Assembly: GCA_003123965.1 (NCBI GenBank) | Contig: NNSL01000184.1 | Location: 1-5,652 of the forward strand | DNA from: Balneolaceae bacterium SMO_bin1 | GTDB taxonomy: Bacteria > Bacteroidota > Rhodothermia > Balneolales > Balneolaceae | Length of the DNA stretch: 5,652 nt | Direction of reading: 5' to 3' | Shown: piece by piece, positions 1 to 5,652 of the stretch | Layout of the letters: the number at the start of each line of letters is the position of its first letter | Numbering within the stretch: the first letter of the stretch is position 1 | Position numbers and translations under genes: made by a program | The notes under the pieces: model-generated | What the model saw: only the letters and a program-made list of their open reading frames with translations | Told to the model about the DNA's origin: nothing | The model's database searches: none

Positions 1-2039
1 CCCGCCTGCTCTACAATTTCGCTTTCGCGCTTGTGCTGCTTGGCGTTCAACACGTTGTGCGGAATGTTTTGTCGCTTAAGCATACGGCTAAGCGTTTCAG
101 AAACATCTACGCTGGTGGTACCCACCAGCACCGGCTGCCCTTTTTCGTGGTACTCACGAATCTTCTCAATGGCTGCATTATACTTCTCACGCTTAGTGCG
201 GAACACCAGGTCTTCTTTGTCATCGCGAATTACCGGCTCATTGGTAGGAATAACTTTGACGTCCAGATCATAAATTTCGTCAAATTCACCTTCCTCGGTA
301 GCGGCCGTACCGGTCATACCCGCCAATTTGTGATACATTCGGAAATAGTTCTGTAGCGTAATAGTGGCGTAGGTCTGCGTAGAGGCTTCCACATTCACAC
401 TTTCTTTCGCCTCAATAGCCTGGTGCAGTCCATCAGAATAGCGGCGGCCGGAAAGCACACGGCCGGTGTGTTCATCTACGATCTGTACTTTGCCGTCTTG
501 CACAATGTACTCTTCCTCACGCTCAAAAAGCGTGTATGCTTTAAGCAGCTGGTTCACGGTGTGGATACGATCGCTGCGCTCGGCAAATAATCGGTGCAGC
601 TCGCTGAAACGCCGTTCGCGCTCCTCTTTTATCTCCTGCTTGGTTTCTTCAATCTTCTTTTCCTTGTAATCCTCACTGAACTCCTCTTCATTTTTGATTT
701 CTTCTATTTTCTGCTTCTGGAGCTCATCAATTTCTTCATCAATATTGGTGGTTTCCGTGCCCAGGTCGGGAATCACAAAAAACTCTTCATCTTCGTCGGT
801 TTTGGTGATGAAATCGCGTCCTTTTTCAGTCAATTCAATACTGTTCATCTTCATATCAACCGCGTAGTACAGCTCTTTATCAGCTTCGGGCAGGCGGCGG
901 GCGTTATCCTGCAGATAAAAGGATTCTGTACGCTGTACGAGCCGTTGCTGGGCGGGGTCCTGCATCATTTTACGGAACTGCTTGTTCTTTGGGAAACCGC
1001 GCTGTGCACGGAACAACGCCAGACCTGCTTCTTCTTCGTTGCCCTCTTCAAGTAATTGCTTACCTTTTTGTACCAGAGATGCTACCAGTTTTTTCTGGGC
1101 TTTCACCAGCGACTCAACCCGCGGCTTCAGCTCCTCATACTTTTCGGACTGTGTATCTTGCGGAACAGGACCCGAGATAATGAGAGGCGTACGGGCTTCG
1201 TCAATCAGAATAGAGTCAATTTCATCCACAATGGTAAAGTGGTGATGGCCCTGCACCAGCTGGTCGGAGTTGATGACCATGTTATCGCGCAGGTAGTCGA
1301 AGCCGAATTCGTTGTTGGTTCCATAGGTAATATCAGCTTTATATGCTTCCCGGCGCTGCTGGGAGTTGGGCTTGTATTTGTCAATGCAATCGACCTCCAG
1401 CCCGTGAAAGTTGAAAATGGGTTCGTTCCATTCAGCGTCACGCTTGGCCAGATAATCATTCACCGTTACAATATGCACGCCGCGGCCCACCAGTGCATTC
1501 AAATAGGCCGGCATAATAGCGGCCAGCGTTTTACCTTCACCCGTTTTCATTTCGGCGATACTGCCCTGGTGCATGGCTACCGCGCCCAGCAGCTGCACAT
1601 CGTAAGGGATCATATCCCATTCAATTTCGCTGCCGGCTACCTTCCATTTTTCGCCTACAAATCGGCGGCAGGTATCTTTCAATACGGCGAACGCCTCGGG
1701 CAGCATATCTTCTAGCTCGTCTTCAATAACGTCCAGCCATTCATCTTCAAGGTCTTCAAGTTCTTCGGTGAGCGCCCGGTGCTCAGCTACGGTCAACTCT
1801 TCATTATTGTCATTTATGCGGCGCTTTACCTCTTCAATATCTTCATCAATTTCTGCGGTGGCATCGCGCAGGCGCTGCTTAAAATCTTCGGTACGCTGCC
1901 GGAGCTCATCATCCGAGAGGGCTTTAATTTCATCCTCGTGTGATTTAATTTTTTCTACAACGGGCCAGAGCTGCTTTACGTCTCGCTCGCGCTTGGATCC
2001 GAAAATTTTGGTGAGAAAATTAGTAACTGCGTCTAACAT
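1..2039 (-). CDS. secA: Protein translocase ATPase SecA (N-terminal 679 codons, cut by window edge)
   Basis: SecA is the cytoplasmic and membrane-peripheral ATPase that pushes unfolded preproteins through SecYEG. Seen: the start MLDAVTNFLTKIFGSKRERD; the YDVQLLGAVAMHQG motif; Walker A MKTGEGKT at residues 164-171 (K170); TVNDYLAKRDAEW; YGTNNEFGFDYLRDNM; Walker B VDEIDSILIDEARTPL from residue 271 (D272, E273); VDEHTGR at 521-527; AGMTGTA at 573-579, entering the second nucleotide-binding domain (VGTTSVDVSETLSRML). The C-terminal scaffold, wing and any zinc-binding tail lie outside the window; relatives run to about 1,100 residues. Two insertions relative to E. coli SecA are visible: about 60 residues of acidic helix before Walker A, and a charged, coiled-coil-like stretch around 300-480. 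Both fit Bacteroidota-type SecA. The ATG at 2039 gives the canonical N-terminus; no Shine-Dalgarno is visible. It is divergent from rpmH and no internal defect was found. Confidence 0.98.
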   Translation of the reverse strand, partial: MLDAVTNFLTKIFGSKRERDVKQLWPVVEKIKSHEDEIKALSDDELRQRTEDFKQRLRDATAEIDEDIEEVKRRINDNNEELTVAEHRALTEELEDLEDEWLDVIEDELEDMLPEAFAVLKDTCRRFVGEKWKVAGSEIEWDMIPYDVQLLGAVAMHQGSIAEMKTGEGKTLAAIMPAYLNALVGRGVHIVTVNDYLAKRDAEWNEPIFNFHGLEVDCIDKYKPNSQQRREAYKADITYGTNNEFGFDYLRDNMVINSDQLVQGHHHFTIVDEIDSILIDEARTPLIISGPVPQDTQSEKYEELKPRVESLVKAQKKLVASLVQKGKQLLEEGNEEEAGLALFRAQRGFPKNKQFRKMMQDPAQQRLVQRTESFYLQDNARRLPEADKELYYAVDMKMNSIELTEKGRDFITKTDEDEEFFVIPDLGTETTNIDEEIDELQKQKIEEIKNEEEFSEDYKEKKIEETKQEIKEERERRFSELHRLFAERSDRIHTVNQLLKAYTLFEREEEYIVQDGKVQIVDEHTGRVLSGRRYSDGLHQAIEAKESVNVEASTQTYATITLQNYFRMYHKLAGMTGTAATEEGEFDEIYDLDVKVIPTNEPVIRDDKEDLVFRTKREKYNAAIEKIREYHEKGQPVLVGTTSVDVSETLSRMLKRQNIPHNVLNAKQHKRESEIVEQA

Positions 2040-2240
2040 ATAATGGAGGTAACACTGTAATTAAAAGGAATTAATTAAAATACGGCTTACTGCCTGTCTG
2101 TTCAACTTTATTAAACGATTATCGACAAATTGCCTACCACTTAACAAACCCTTAAAAAGGAGTTCTTATTGTCCGGAATTTTTCTTATCATCAAAGTCTA
2201 TCTAGTAATCAGAATTTTTTCATAAAAACGTTGATATATT
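2040..2240. other. AT-rich divergent intergenic region between secA and rpmH
   Basis: This 201-nt spacer must carry the promoters of both secA (leftward) and the rpmH cluster (rightward). It is visibly AT-rich, with short palindromic tracts such as TTAATTAA at 2071-2078. No ORF, hairpin terminator or tRNA-like structure was seen. No Shine-Dalgarno precedes either ATG, which is common in Bacteroidota. I could not find a convincing TTG / TAnnTTTG Bacteroidota-type promoter facing rpmH. A single TTATCGACA (2119-2127) is one mismatch from a DnaA box, which is not enough to call an origin. Confidence 0.75.
2118..2147 (-). promoter_or_regulatory. Possible sigma-70-like promoter for secA
   Basis: Read on the minus strand, TTGTTA (2147-2142; 4 of 6 matches to TTGACA) is followed after 18 nt by GATAAT (2123-2118; 5 of 6 matches to TATAAT). 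This would give a leader of about 70 nt before the secA ATG. The spacer is AT-rich, so chance matches are likely, and this lineage may use a divergent primary sigma consensus. It is a candidate only. Confidence 0.25.
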
Positions 2241-2396
2241 ATGAAACGCACTTATCAACCAAGTAACAGAAAGCGAAAAAACAAGCACGGATTTCGCAAG
2301 CGTAACAGCAGCAAGAACGGTAAAAAAGTACTGAAACGACGTCGCAGCAAAGGACGCCACAAGTTAACAGTAAGTAATGAAAAAGGACCGAAGTAA
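2241..2396 (+). CDS. rpmH: 50S ribosomal protein L34
   Basis: L34 is a small basic protein of the large ribosomal subunit that binds 23S rRNA. The 51-residue product begins [20 protein letters not shown] and continues through [16 protein letters not shown], which is the L34 signature along its length (MKRT.QPS, HGFR, KNG, RR.KGR..LTVS). It is about five residues longer than the 46-residue E. coli protein. The extra tail (NEKGPK after LTVS) is encoded mostly by the stretch that also holds the rnpA start. It is the first gene of the rpmH-rnpA-yidD-yidC cluster, whose order is widely conserved. There is no Shine-Dalgarno upstream of the ATG, only AT-rich sequence. It is too short to appear in many ORF scans but is unmistakable. 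Confidence 0.98.
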   Translation: MKRTYQPSNRKRKNKHGFRKRNSSKNGKKVLKRRRSKGRHKLTVSNEKGPK

Positions 2397-2805
2397 CCAC
2401 GCTTCATCCGCCAATAAAACGTTTGGTTTACCAAAAGCCGATATCCTGCGGGGGCGCACAAATTTTAAGCGCCTCTTTGAGGGTTCGGCTACTGTTTATT
2501 CTGAACGCTGCGTCAGCATACGATTCAGAATATTTCCGGGCAGCAGTGCCGATTGCAAAATGGGTTTTATTACAGCAAAGCGGCTGGGTCCGGCAACAAA
2601 GCGCAACCGCACCAAACGGCTGCTCAAAGAGGCCTATCGCCTGAATCGACATCCGTTATCAGCTGCACTAACAGCTGCCTCAGTAGGTTTCCACGGCGTA
2701 CTTATCGCAAAAACTGTTGAAATGGACTTTACAACCGCCGAAAAAGAAGTCGTTGCCCTGCTGGCTCGCGCGACCAATGATGTGCATTCCACTTTTGACC
2801 TATGA
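2377..2805 (+). CDS. rnpA: Ribonuclease P protein component
   Basis: RnpA binds the catalytic RNase P RNA and helps it remove 5' leaders from pre-tRNAs. The 142-residue product shows the family plan: [21 protein letters not shown] near residues 16-36, the strand [11 protein letters not shown] (61-71), and the RNR helix [14 protein letters not shown] (75-88; R76, N77, R78). The ATG at 2377 lies inside rpmH and gives a 20-nt overlap. No in-frame ATG, GTG or TTG occurs between it and the conserved FGLPK, so this start is nearly forced. It leaves an N-terminal tail of about 15 residues ([15 protein letters not shown]) ahead of the conserved domain. No clear Shine-Dalgarno precedes it, so translational coupling to rpmH is likely. 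Its stop overlaps the yidD start. Length is slightly above the usual 110-130. Confidence 0.96.
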   Translation: MKKDRSNHASSANKTFGLPKADILRGRTNFKRLFEGSATVYSERCVSIRFRIFPGSSADCKMGFITAKRLGPATKRNRTKRLLKEAYRLNRHPLSAALTAASVGFHGVLIAKTVEMDFTTAEKEVVALLARATNDVHSTFDL

Positions 2806-3032
2806 AATATCTACTCATCGGTTTAGTTCGCTTATATCAAGTTGGCATTTCGCCCTACCTACCAAAAAGTTGCAGATATCACCCTACCTGCAGTCAGTAT
2901 AGCTTAGAGGCACTAAAAAAACACGGAGCCCTTAAAGGCACATGGCTTAGCATCAAACGTGTTTTGCGCTGCCACCCATGGAGCAAAGGCGGCTACGACC
3001 CGGTGCCCAACCAAGAATCAAAATCGCAATAA
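2802..3032 (+). CDS. yidD: Membrane protein insertion efficiency factor YidD
   Basis: YidD is a small protein, associated with the inner face of the membrane, that assists YidC/Sec-dependent membrane protein insertion. The 76-residue product carries an amphipathic N-terminal helix (about residues 1-17), then [19 protein letters not shown] and a C-terminal [14 protein letters not shown]. It thus has the three family cysteines (C24, C30, C57), the HG..KG turn at 41-46 and the DPVP end. The length is typical. The ATG overlaps the rnpA stop in an ATGA arrangement and no Shine-Dalgarno is evident, so reinitiation after rnpA is the probable route. It sits 18 nt before yidC, the protein it helps. 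No defect was seen. Confidence 0.97.
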   Translation: MKYLLIGLVRLYQVGISPYLPKSCRYHPTCSQYSLEALKKHGALKGTWLSIKRVLRCHPWSKGGYDPVPNQESKSQ

Positions 3033-3038
3033 ACCACC

Positions 3039-3043
3039 AAGGA
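3039..3043 (+). promoter_or_regulatory. Ribosome binding site for yidC (supports TTG start)
   Basis: AAGGA lies 7 nt before the TTG at 3051, which is good Shine-Dalgarno geometry. Together with the expected N-terminus (MDRNTV, then a membrane helix) it fixes the non-ATG start. The ATG-started genes in this window lack such a site. Confidence 0.7.
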
Positions 3044-3050
3044 TTTACTT

Positions 3051-4852
3051 TTGGATCGTAATACAGTAACCGGCTTAGTTTTAATATTTATCGTGATGAT
3101 TGCCTGGGCGTACGTAAGCATGCCCAGCGAAGAAGAATTGCAGCGCCGTCAGGCCGAACAAGCGCGCCAAGACAGCATAGCCGCTGCGCAAGCACGTGCT
3201 GACTCGCTGCAAGCCCTGCAGGAACAGCCCTCAACCACCGACACTGCTGATACGGACACTGACGAAACCGGAGCGCAAATTACGGGATCCCAGGATGATG
3301 CCGCCCCGCAAATGGGCATGTTCAGCCAAGCCAGCCAAAGTGATACATCACAGGTAATTATCAGTACGCCTTTGTATGAAACTACATTTACCAATGTAGG
3401 TGCCGGGCCGGCAATGTTTACGCTGAAACAGCACAAAACCTGGGATGATCAGATGATCCAGATCATCCGTGACACCACGCGTTCGGCCTACACGCTCGGA
3501 TTTCTTACTACCCAAAATTACAGCGTAGAAACCAACCAGCTCGTTTTTGAACAGCTGACCTCTGATTCCACGCTGCAGTTGCAGGAAGGCGAAACCCAAA
3601 CGCTGCGCTATGCGCTGAATGTGAGCGAAAATCAGCGCATAATTTATGAGTACACTTTTAATGCCGACTCATACCAAATTGGCCTGGATATTACTTTTGA
3701 AGGCCTCAACCAGGATATTATTGGCCAAAATATTGAGTTTGGGTGGGCGTCGCAGCTGCGCCTCACGGAAAAAGACCGGCAGCAGGATGCCAACCTGACC
3801 TCGGCCTATGCCTACACCGGCGGCGAGCGCCTTCAGCTCTTGCTCAGTGAAACGGGCCGTCAGGAAGAAACCTACAACGGCTCCATCGACTGGGTGGCAT
3901 CGCGCACCAAGTTTTTTACGCAAATCATCAAATCAGATGACCCCACCGAAGGCGCTCTGCTGATCGGCGAAGTGAGTGAAGCCGGCAACCAGGCCGTTTC
4001 CAATCACCGCTACCAAACATATTTGCAAACACGAATCCCCGATGACCAAACGGCCTCGTATAATCTTTATGTAGGTCCGCTGGCCTATAACACCCTCGAA
4101 AATTATTCAGAAAGCGCCTACGGCATGGTGGATGTGGGCTACTCGTGGACGCGCTGGTTTGCCGATCCGCTGGTACGATGGGTGATTCTACCCTTCTTCG
4201 ACTTCTTCGGTGATTACATGAGCATTGGCCTCTGCATCATCCTGTTTGGCTTTATGGTTAAAATGGTGCTGTACCCGCTTACCAAGAAAAGCTACCGGAG
4301 TATGGCGGCCATGAAAGACCTGCAGCCGAAAATGAAGGAGATCCAGGAAAAGTACGAGGACGATCCGAAAAAGCAGCAGGAAGCCACTATGAAGCTCTAC
4401 AAGGAGGCCGGCGTAAATCCGCTTGGCGGATGCCTACCCAACCTGCTGCAGCTGCCCATTTTGATTACCCTCTGGCGCTTTTTCCAGAACAGTATTCTCA
4501 TCCGGCAGGAAGAGTTTTATGGGCCAACGACCTTTCGGCTCCCGACTACATTCTTTCTCTGCCTTTCGAAATTCCGTTTCTCGGTGATCAGTTGGCCGGT
4601 TTTGTGCTGTTGATGACCGTGGCCATGGTGTTCCAGACCCGGCTTACCGGCGGCATGAGCGGTGGTGGCGGTGGACCTGCAGGCGCGGCCGGCGTAGGCA
4701 AAATGATGCAGTACTTCCTGCCCATTATGCTGCTGTTTGTGTTCAACAACTTTGCGGCGGGACTCAGCCTCTATTACCTCGTTTACAACGTGGTCTCCAT
4801 CGGGCAGCAGCTGCTCATCAACAAGCAGATTGATGCTGAAAAAGCCGACTAG
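3051..4852 (+). CDS. yidC: Membrane protein insertase YidC (Oxa1 family), interrupted by a single-base frameshift
   Basis: YidC inserts and folds inner-membrane proteins, alone or with SecYEG. Start TTG 3051 gives MDRNTVTGLVLIFIVMIAWA, the usual first membrane helix. A Q/E/D/A-rich linker (about 26-85) and a periplasmic beta-domain (about 90-350) follow. The conserved core has FGFMVKMVLYPLTKKSYRSM (399-418), where K404 occupies the position of the E. coli groove arginine R366. The cytoplasmic hairpin is next, then NPLGGCLPNLLQLPI from N456. In the given sequence this frame continues past F489 into 31 unrelated residues and stops at 4611-4613. The true continuation (LWANDLSAPDYILSLPF... through the last membrane helices to KAD) lies in the frame one base back and ends at TAG 4850-4852. 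Adding one T to the run at 4515-4518 gives 600 residues, normal for this group. As read, the protein would lack its last membrane helices. Identity is certain; whether the break is real is not. Confidence 0.93.
4515..4518 (+). other. Frameshift site in yidC: run of four T, one T apparently missing
   Basis: Upstream of this run the conserved YidC frame reads ...IRQEEF. Immediately downstream the conserved sequence resumes as LWANDLSAPD in the frame one base back. Five T instead of four would restore F-L-W. Both flanks are highly YidC-like with no other disruption, so only one event is needed. The local bases (G TTT TAT in the upstream frame) do not form a canonical X XXY YYZ slippery heptamer. 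Confidence 0.88.
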
Positions 4853-4885
4853 TTAATTTTTATCAACTGTTTTCTATATTTTGTG

Positions 4886-4917
4886 ATGCCGGGCTTCGGT
4901 CCGGCATTTGTATTTAT
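4886..4917 (+). terminator. Rho-independent terminator after yidC
   Basis: ATGCCGGGC (4886-4894), loop TTCG (4895-4898), then GTCCGGCAT (4899-4907) forms a 9-bp stem with one G-U pair. The loop is the very stable C(UUCG)G tetraloop. A moderately U-rich tail, TTTGTATTTAT, follows (4907-4917). It begins 34 nt after the yidC stop and would end the rpmH-rnpA-yidD-yidC transcript before the next gene. Confidence 0.8.
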
Positions 4918-4927
4918 GAAAATTAAC

Positions 4928-4932
4928 TAAGG
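4928..4932 (+). promoter_or_regulatory. Ribosome binding site for the gene at 4943 (supports TTG start)
   Basis: TAAGG lies 10 nt before TTG 4943. Its TAA is also the in-frame stop that closes the reading frame upstream, so no earlier start is possible. The TTG keeps the family-like YPQI segment, which the next in-frame ATG (5009) would lose. Confidence 0.5.
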
Positions 4933-4942
4933 TTCTGGATTC

Positions 4943-5652
4943 TTGGATCAGCTAAACAACATCGCCGCCGGACATTATCCGCAAATAAAATGGCGGGACG
5001 GGCAAAGGATGCTCTGGAACCCCATTCAGCGCAAAGCCCTGAAAAACCTGCCCGAAGAGCGCGTGCGGCTGCGCGTGCTCGAATACCTGCTGCACAGCGG
5101 CTGGTCGAAGCACCGCATCTCTACCGAAGAAGCCATTGACCTGCCCCAAAAACAGGCCAAGCACCGCACGGACCTGATATGCTACACCGATGATTTCCAT
5201 CCCTTTTTGCTGATCGAATGCAAAGCCGAGAACATTAAACTTTCCGGCAAAACCGCCGAGCAAATTGCCCGCTATAATCAAAAGGTCTCCGCGCCCTTTT
5301 TACTGATGACCAACGGGCAGGCCGATGCATGGTTTAAAATTGAGGACGAATCGGTGACCCCGCTCAACGGTATTCCAGACGAACTGCCAGAACCCGAATT
5401 TCCCAATCGCGATTTCAGCTACTGGCAGCAGCGTGGCTTCGCCGGTCAAAATGCGGCCCCGGCGCTACGCAACTGGATCACCCCAACGTTGGACGCCTTT
5501 TTTGCACCCGCAAATGCTATCGAATCCCCCCGGTTTCTGGCCTTCCAAAACAGCCCCACCGATATTGCCATCAGCAATTATTACCGCATTGTTGAACGCA
5601 ATGGCGACCGGCTGGCGCTTACGCTCACCGCAACTTCGTTTGGCGGCAACCG
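4943..5652 (+). CDS. HsdR N-terminal-like PD-(D/E)XK nuclease-fold protein (partial, runs off right edge)
   Basis: The first 236 codons are present with no stop. Residues 12-150 resemble the stand-alone HSDR_N_2-type proteins common in Bacteroidota: YPQIKWRDG, a core WNPIQRKALKNLPEERVRLRVLEYLL, then HRTDLICY (D77), FLLIECKAE (E92, K94) and AEQIARYNQKVSAPFLLMTNG (Q107, Y111). D77, E92 and K94 form the expected PD-(D/E)XK catalytic set, and QxxxY is the added signature of type I restriction nuclease domains. The TTG start is chosen from the RBS and family alignment. Residues about 155-236 (FSYWQQRGF onward) go beyond the usual short family member and I do not recognise them. There is no helicase motor in view and no hsdM or hsdS nearby, so it should not be called a restriction enzyme. 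Function is unknown; a nucleic-acid-cleaving role is only inferred. It lies behind the yidC terminator, so it probably has its own promoter. Confidence 0.85.
   Translation, partial: MDQLNNIAAGHYPQIKWRDGQRMLWNPIQRKALKNLPEERVRLRVLEYLLHSGWSKHRISTEEAIDLPQKQAKHRTDLICYTDDFHPFLLIECKAENIKLSGKTAEQIARYNQKVSAPFLLMTNGQADAWFKIEDESVTPLNGIPDELPEPEFPNRDFSYWQQRGFAGQNAAPALRNWITPTLDAFFAPANAIESPRFLAFQNSPTDIAISNYYRIVERNGDRLALTLTATSFGGN

Noticed and set aside
31..2043. Several plus-strand open frames and one minus-strand frame across 31-2043
   Set aside because: All are shadows of the secA reading frame, which is continuous on the minus strand with all expected motifs.
2119..2127. TTATCGACA, one mismatch from a DnaA box, beside rpmH in an AT-rich spacer, suggesting oriC
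   Set aside because: It is a single imperfect box. No cluster of boxes and no dnaA or dnaN are in view; rpmH is a known origin neighbour in some bacteria, but that alone is not enough.
4430..4516. A separate small membrane-protein gene starting at ATG 4430
   Set aside because: The first part of that frame is out-of-frame translation of the conserved YidC segment NPLGGCLP...; only the part after about 4517 is YidC-like. It is the displaced 3' end of yidC, not its own gene.
4515..4522. Programmed -1 ribosomal frameshift in yidC
   Set aside because: The sequence lacks an X XXY YYZ heptamer, I saw no obvious downstream stem-loop, and yidC is not known to use recoding. A missing T is simpler.
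4952..5281. Minus-strand open frame of 109 codons
   Set aside because: It is antisense to the nuclease-fold gene, which shows clear family motifs on the plus strand; the minus-strand translation shows no recognisable domain.
4943..5652. Part of a type I restriction-modification system
   Set aside because: Only the HsdR-N-like nuclease fold is present. No helicase motifs appear in the visible portion and no methylase or specificity gene is in the window.

Overview
The window reads as chromosomal housekeeping DNA from a bacterium of the Bacteroidota/Rhodothermota/Balneolota assemblage. I favour a Balneolia-like organism, but this is inferred from remembered family features and not from a search. 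The supports are a long SecA with two lineage-type insertions, a YidC of about 600 residues with lysine at the hydrophilic-groove position, weak or absent Shine-Dalgarno sequences at the ATG-started genes, and moderate GC content.

Layout. Positions 1-2039 hold the first 679 codons of secA on the minus strand, and the gene runs off the left edge. An AT-rich divergent spacer (2040-2240) separates it from a compact plus-strand cluster: rpmH (ribosomal protein L34), rnpA (RNase P protein, overlapping rpmH by 20 nt), yidD (overlapping rnpA by 4 nt, ATGA) and yidC (18 nt after yidD, TTG start). The cluster ends at a strong hairpin with a UUCG loop (4886-4907) and a short U-rich tail. After it, a TTG-started gene (4943 to beyond 5652) encodes a protein with an HsdR-N-like PD-(D/E)XK nuclease fold and a C-terminal extension I do not recognise.

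How they work together. SecA drives preproteins through SecYEG. YidC inserts and folds membrane proteins with or beside SecYEG, and YidD assists YidC. The divergent pair therefore places the export motor next to the insertase. rpmH and rnpA are the classical upstream partners of yidD-yidC.

The main anomaly is in yidC. The reading frame breaks at a run of four T (4515-4518). Adding one T rejoins two well-conserved halves into a normal 600-residue protein. As yidC is expected to be essential, a homopolymer error in the assembly is the simplest explanation, and a real mutation is less likely. I found no RNA genes, CRISPR array, insertion sequence or clear novel system. The partial nuclease-fold gene at the right edge is the least explained item.
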